Positions 61,102-64,000 of a stretch of DNA of 64,000 bases are shown piece by piece. This DNA is from Vibrio penaeicida (GTDB lineage: Bacteria; Pseudomonadota; Gammaproteobacteria; Enterobacterales; Vibrionaceae), in the NCBI RefSeq assembly GCF_002933855.1, contig NZ_BFAQ01000028.1, forward strand, positions 124,001 to 188,000. Direction: 5' to 3'. Position 1 is the stretch's first letter. Each line of letters begins with the position of its first letter. The translations under genes were made by a program, and so were the position numbers. Under the pieces are notes generated by a model. It did not search any database. It saw nothing but the letters and a program-made list of their open reading frames with translations, and had not been told where the DNA came from.

Positions 61102-63885
61102 ATGACACGATACGGCTTAAGAGCACGCGTAATTACCCTCACCTTAGCCCCAACTCTTATTGTCGGTCTATTGCTGAGCGCCTTCTTTACGTCTAATCGC
61201 TATAACGACCTTGAATCACAACTGATTTCAACTGGTAAAAGCATTATTGAACCTATCGCTATCGCCAGTGAAATCGGTATGGATCAGCGCAGTCGAGAAG
61301 CCGTTCGTCGATTAATAAGCTACGCCCATCGAAAGAATTCCGACATCGTTCGGAGTATTGCCGTATTCACATCCGATCATGATTTGTTTGTGACATCTAA
61401 CTTCCACCCCGATTTCGAGTCGTTGACGTTTCCAAAAGATCAGCCCATACCATTACTCAGTACAATTGATTTGGTTGACACCGACTTAGTAATACGCACA
61501 CCCATTCTGGCAGAGGGAAAATACGCGGATTCCAACGGACCTCAAACCGAGCTCAATCAAGCGTTGGGCTATATCGCGATTGAACTCGACTTATCTGCGG
61601 TTCGATTGCAGCAATACCAAGAAATTTTTGCCGCGTTATTGGTGTTAATTTTGGGGTTGGGTCTGTCTGCTCTGTTTGCTTACCGCTTAATGCGTGATGT
61701 TACTTTACCCATCACTCATATGAAGAACATGGTGGATAGAATTCGGCGCGGACATTTAGATGTGCGGATCGAAGGGAAAATGCATGGTGAGTTGGATGCT
61801 TTGAAAAATGGCATCAACGCGATGGCGATGTCGCTGTCTGAGTACCATGTTGAAATGCAGCACAGCATTGATCAGGCAACATCAGATTTGCGTGAAACAC
61901 TTGAGCAACTTGAAATCCAGAACGTCGAGTTGGATATTGCGAAGAAACGTGCGCAAGAAGCCGCGCGAGTTAAATCCGAATTCTTAGCAAATATGTCTCA
62001 CGAACTCAGAACGCCTTTAAACGGTGTGATTGGGTTTACCAGACAAATGCTAAAAACTCGCTTATCGTCTAGCCAGCAGGACTACCTCCAAACGATTGAG
62101 CGCAGTGCCAACAACTTACTGAGTATCATCAATGACATTCTCGATTTCTCGAAACTTGAAGCAGGGAAGTTGGCGCTAGAAAATATTCCATTCGATTTCC
62201 AAGAGTGCCTTGAAGAGGTTGCTAGCTTACAAGCCACCAGCGCGCATGAAAAAGGGTTAGAACTGACACTTAAGATTGACCCTAAGATCCCTGCTGGTGT
62301 CGTGGGTGATCCGCTGCGAATTCAGCAAGTACTCACAAACCTTGTTGGTAACTCCATCAAATTTACAGAGCGCGGAAATATCGATATCAGTGTTGAGCTG
62401 CGCACATTCAAAGAAGACTCCATTGAATTGCAATTTATGGTGCGTGACACGGGGATTGGTATTTCTGAGCGCCAACAAGCGCAGCTATTCCAAGCATTCA
62501 GCCAAGCCGATGCCAGTATCTCTCGTCGATATGGTGGAACCGGATTAGGTCTGGTTATCACTCAGAAGCTAGTGGGTCAGATGGGTGGCGAAGTCAGCCT
62601 AACTAGCCGACTACACCAAGGTTCGACGTTCTGGTTTACCTTGCGTTTAGCCACCAGTGATATGCCTGTTGCCAGCGATGTAGACACGCAAGTACTTAAA
62701 GGCAAAAAGCTCTTACTGATTGAACCAAACATGCAAGCTGCCTCCGTAATTCAACAGCAGTTGATTAACGAAGGGCTGCTGGTTACCTATCGTTCAAGCA
62801 TGCCGGAGCACATAGAAAACCATGAGTTCGTGTTGTTAAACCTGCCACCAAACCAAAAATGCGATATCACGTCTGTTGAACAGTGGATAACTAGGGCTCG
62901 AGAAATTGCAAACAACATAATACTGGGTTTACCAAGTACCGAGTTGGCATTATCAGAACAATTGGTTACCGAGCACCATGTACAGTGCATCACCAAACCA
63001 CTGTCGCGACGTAAGTTATTGCAAGCGCTAACACAGTACCATTCTTCTCAAGAGCTGATTCTTCCTATTATTGATTCAGTTGATCATCAACAAAAGCTTC
63101 CGCTCAAAATCATGGCAGTAGACGATAACCCAGCTAACCTTAAGCTCATTGCAGCATTGCTACGTGAAAGAGTGGACCATGTTGTGACATGCAGTAATGG
63201 CGAACAAGCCGTCGCGGCTGCCCAGCAACAAGCATTTGATATTGTTTTGATGGACATTCAAATGCCGAAAATGGATGGAGTTATGGCATGTCTGGAAGTT
63301 AAGAAAACCAAGCTTAACTCTCATACACCTGTCATTGCTGTAACCGCTCATGCCATGGCTGGCGAGCGAGATCGCCTTCTAAAAGCTGGAATGGACGACT
63401 ATTTAACCAAACCAATCGAAGAGCACATTCTTCAGCAAGTACTGGTGCATTGGAGCCCGCATACTGACGAAAACCAAGTCGATAAGTTGGAGATCAGCGA
63501 GCAAGTTCAGCCAGACCACTCCGCAGACGAAAGAAATAGCACGGTCATCATTGATTGGAATCTTGCATTGAAGCAAGCAGCAAACAAAGAAGACTTAGCT
63601 CGTGAAATGCTGCAAATGCTGGTTGACTACATTAAAGAAGTGGATCAATTTGTTGAAGGCGTCATTAATGGTGACGAACAAGATAATGAACAACTGATTC
63701 ATCACATTCATAAACTCCATGGTAGCTGTTCTTACAGCGGTGTACCAAGGCTCAAAAAAGTCTGCGCCGAAATCGAAAAGGCATTGAGATCCGGCTCAGA
63801 TATAGAAACTGTCGAACCGGAGCTGTTTGAACTTCAAGATGAAATGGAAAAGGTCATTGCTAGCGCGCAGCATTATATCAAGTAG
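61102..63885 (+). CDS. barA: Hybrid sensor histidine kinase BarA (VarS)
   Basis: BarA/VarS phosphorylates the response regulator UvrY/VarA, which induces the small RNAs that sequester CsrA. The 927-residue tripartite kinase has two membrane helices (about 9-30 and 172-195), a periplasmic sensor, HAMP (about 195-250), HisKA with SHELRTPLNGVIGF (His about 299), HATPase (about 400-520; N box NLVGNSIKF, GTGLGLVI), a degenerate receiver (about 535-650) and an intact receiver (about 670-790; VDDNPAN, phospho-Asp in VLMDIQMP about 717, TKP). A C-terminal HPt (about 825-927; HIHKLHGSCSYSG, His about 872) completes it. csrA in the same window is the downstream target. Confidence 0.97.
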   Translation: MTRYGLRARVITLTLAPTLIVGLLLSAFFTSNRYNDLESQLISTGKSIIEPIAIASEIGMDQRSREAVRRLISYAHRKNSDIVRSIAVFTSDHDLFVTSNFHPDFESLTFPKDQPIPLLSTIDLVDTDLVIRTPILAEGKYADSNGPQTELNQALGYIAIELDLSAVRLQQYQEIFAALLVLILGLGLSALFAYRLMRDVTLPITHMKNMVDRIRRGHLDVRIEGKMHGELDALKNGINAMAMSLSEYHVEMQHSIDQATSDLRETLEQLEIQNVELDIAKKRAQEAARVKSEFLANMSHELRTPLNGVIGFTRQMLKTRLSSSQQDYLQTIERSANNLLSIINDILDFSKLEAGKLALENIPFDFQECLEEVASLQATSAHEKGLELTLKIDPKIPAGVVGDPLRIQQVLTNLVGNSIKFTERGNIDISVELRTFKEDSIELQFMVRDTGIGISERQQAQLFQAFSQADASISRRYGGTGLGLVITQKLVGQMGGEVSLTSRLHQGSTFWFTLRLATSDMPVASDVDTQVLKGKKLLLIEPNMQAASVIQQQLINEGLLVTYRSSMPEHIENHEFVLLNLPPNQKCDITSVEQWITRAREIANNIILGLPSTELALSEQLVTEHHVQCITKPLSRRKLLQALTQYHSSQELILPIIDSVDHQQKLPLKIMAVDDNPANLKLIAALLRERVDHVVTCSNGEQAVAAAQQQAFDIVLMDIQMPKMDGVMACLEVKKTKLNSHTPVIAVTAHAMAGERDRLLKAGMDDYLTKPIEEHILQQVLVHWSPHTDENQVDKLEISEQVQPDHSADERNSTVIIDWNLALKQAANKEDLAREMLQMLVDYIKEVDQFVEGVINGDEQDNEQLIHHIHKLHGSCSYSGVPRLKKVCAEIEKALRSGSDIETVEPELFELQDEMEKVIASAQHYIK

Positions 63886-63951
63886 GATTACGATAGCTTA
63901 GTTGATTTTAGTGACGTTGGTTTTAGTAACGCTTCTGGACGCTATATCACA

Positions 63952-63981
63952 CGAGCATAACCAATCTCCTTGTTATGCTCG
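63952..63981. other. 10-bp perfect inverted repeat after barA
   Basis: CGAGCATAAC and GTTATGCTCG enclose a 10-base loop, 66 bases past the barA stop. It lacks a clear T-run, so it may be a weak terminator, an operator or part of a gene cut by the window edge. The rest of 63886-64000 shows no gene I can support. Confidence 0.6.
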
Positions 63982-64000
63982 GCGCAGCTCTGGGCGATAA

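Overview
The window is a 64 kb stretch of chromosome from a gammaproteobacterium, almost certainly a Vibrio or close relative. The evidence is protein sequence and gene order: pilABCD-coaE-zapD-yacG, rpsP-rimM-trmD-rplS, ffh-ypjD-corB, gshA-lipoprotein-luxS, oadGAB, a tRNA-Arg/tRNA-Ser array beside csrA-lysC-alaS-recX-recA, then mutS, rpoS-nlpD-pcm-surE-truD-ispF-ispD-ftsB, eno-pyrG, mazG, relA, rlmD and barA. The species cannot be fixed from the sequence alone. There is no prophage, plasmid backbone, CRISPR array, rRNA operon or intact transposase gene. Most of the window is conserved core genome.

Layout. 1-6.1 kb: type IV pilus biogenesis (end of pilA, then pilB, pilC, pilD) followed by coaE, zapD and yacG, all on the + strand. 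6.1-10.6 kb: mutT, the rpsP ribosomal-protein/tRNA-modification operon and ffh, on the - strand. 10.8-14.4 kb: ypjD, corB and ybiU, on the + strand. 14.5-25 kb (- strand): luxS, a transglycosylase-like lipoprotein, gshA, a large M16 metallopeptidase, a VTT membrane protein, a quinone-reductase-like oxidoreductase and the sodium-pumping oxaloacetate decarboxylase. 25.4-32.6 kb: eight tRNA genes, csrA, lysC, alaS, recX and a LexA-controlled recA. 33-43 kb: pncC and a five-gene cluster of unknown function (YqiJ-like OB-fold membrane protein, flotillin, 1623-residue DUF3686-type AAA ATPase, phospholipase-D-like nuclease, TelA-family protein). 43.4-57 kb: mutS, a small lipoprotein, the rpoS stress block and isoprenoid/division genes, then eno, pyrG and mazG. 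57-64 kb: relA, rlmD and the hybrid kinase barA.

How the genes work together. Several entries belong to one global stress and regulatory circuit: barA (signal input), csrA (post-transcriptional output), relA (ppGpp), rpoS (general stress sigma factor) and luxS (AI-2 signal). recA, recX, mutS, mutT and mazG protect the genome and the nucleotide pool. The YqiJ-flotillin-ATPase-nuclease-TelA cluster looks like one co-translated membrane-associated machine. It is the best protein-coding candidate here for an undescribed system.

The most unusual non-coding signal is a set of dispersed palindromic elements. Two 266-bp copies (3155-3420, 6606-6871), one 268-bp element with unrelated ends (32715-32982) and one ~117-bp hairpin (57108-57224) all fold into hairpins with the same asymmetric internal loop: ACAAGGC (altered in one copy) on the 5' side and GNTAACGCAGTA on the 3' side. 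The helices around that loop have different sequences yet remain complementary. Remnants of the element ends lie at 10743, 17367, 30780 and 59551. I read this as a family of non-autonomous mobile or structured elements with a conserved recognition core.
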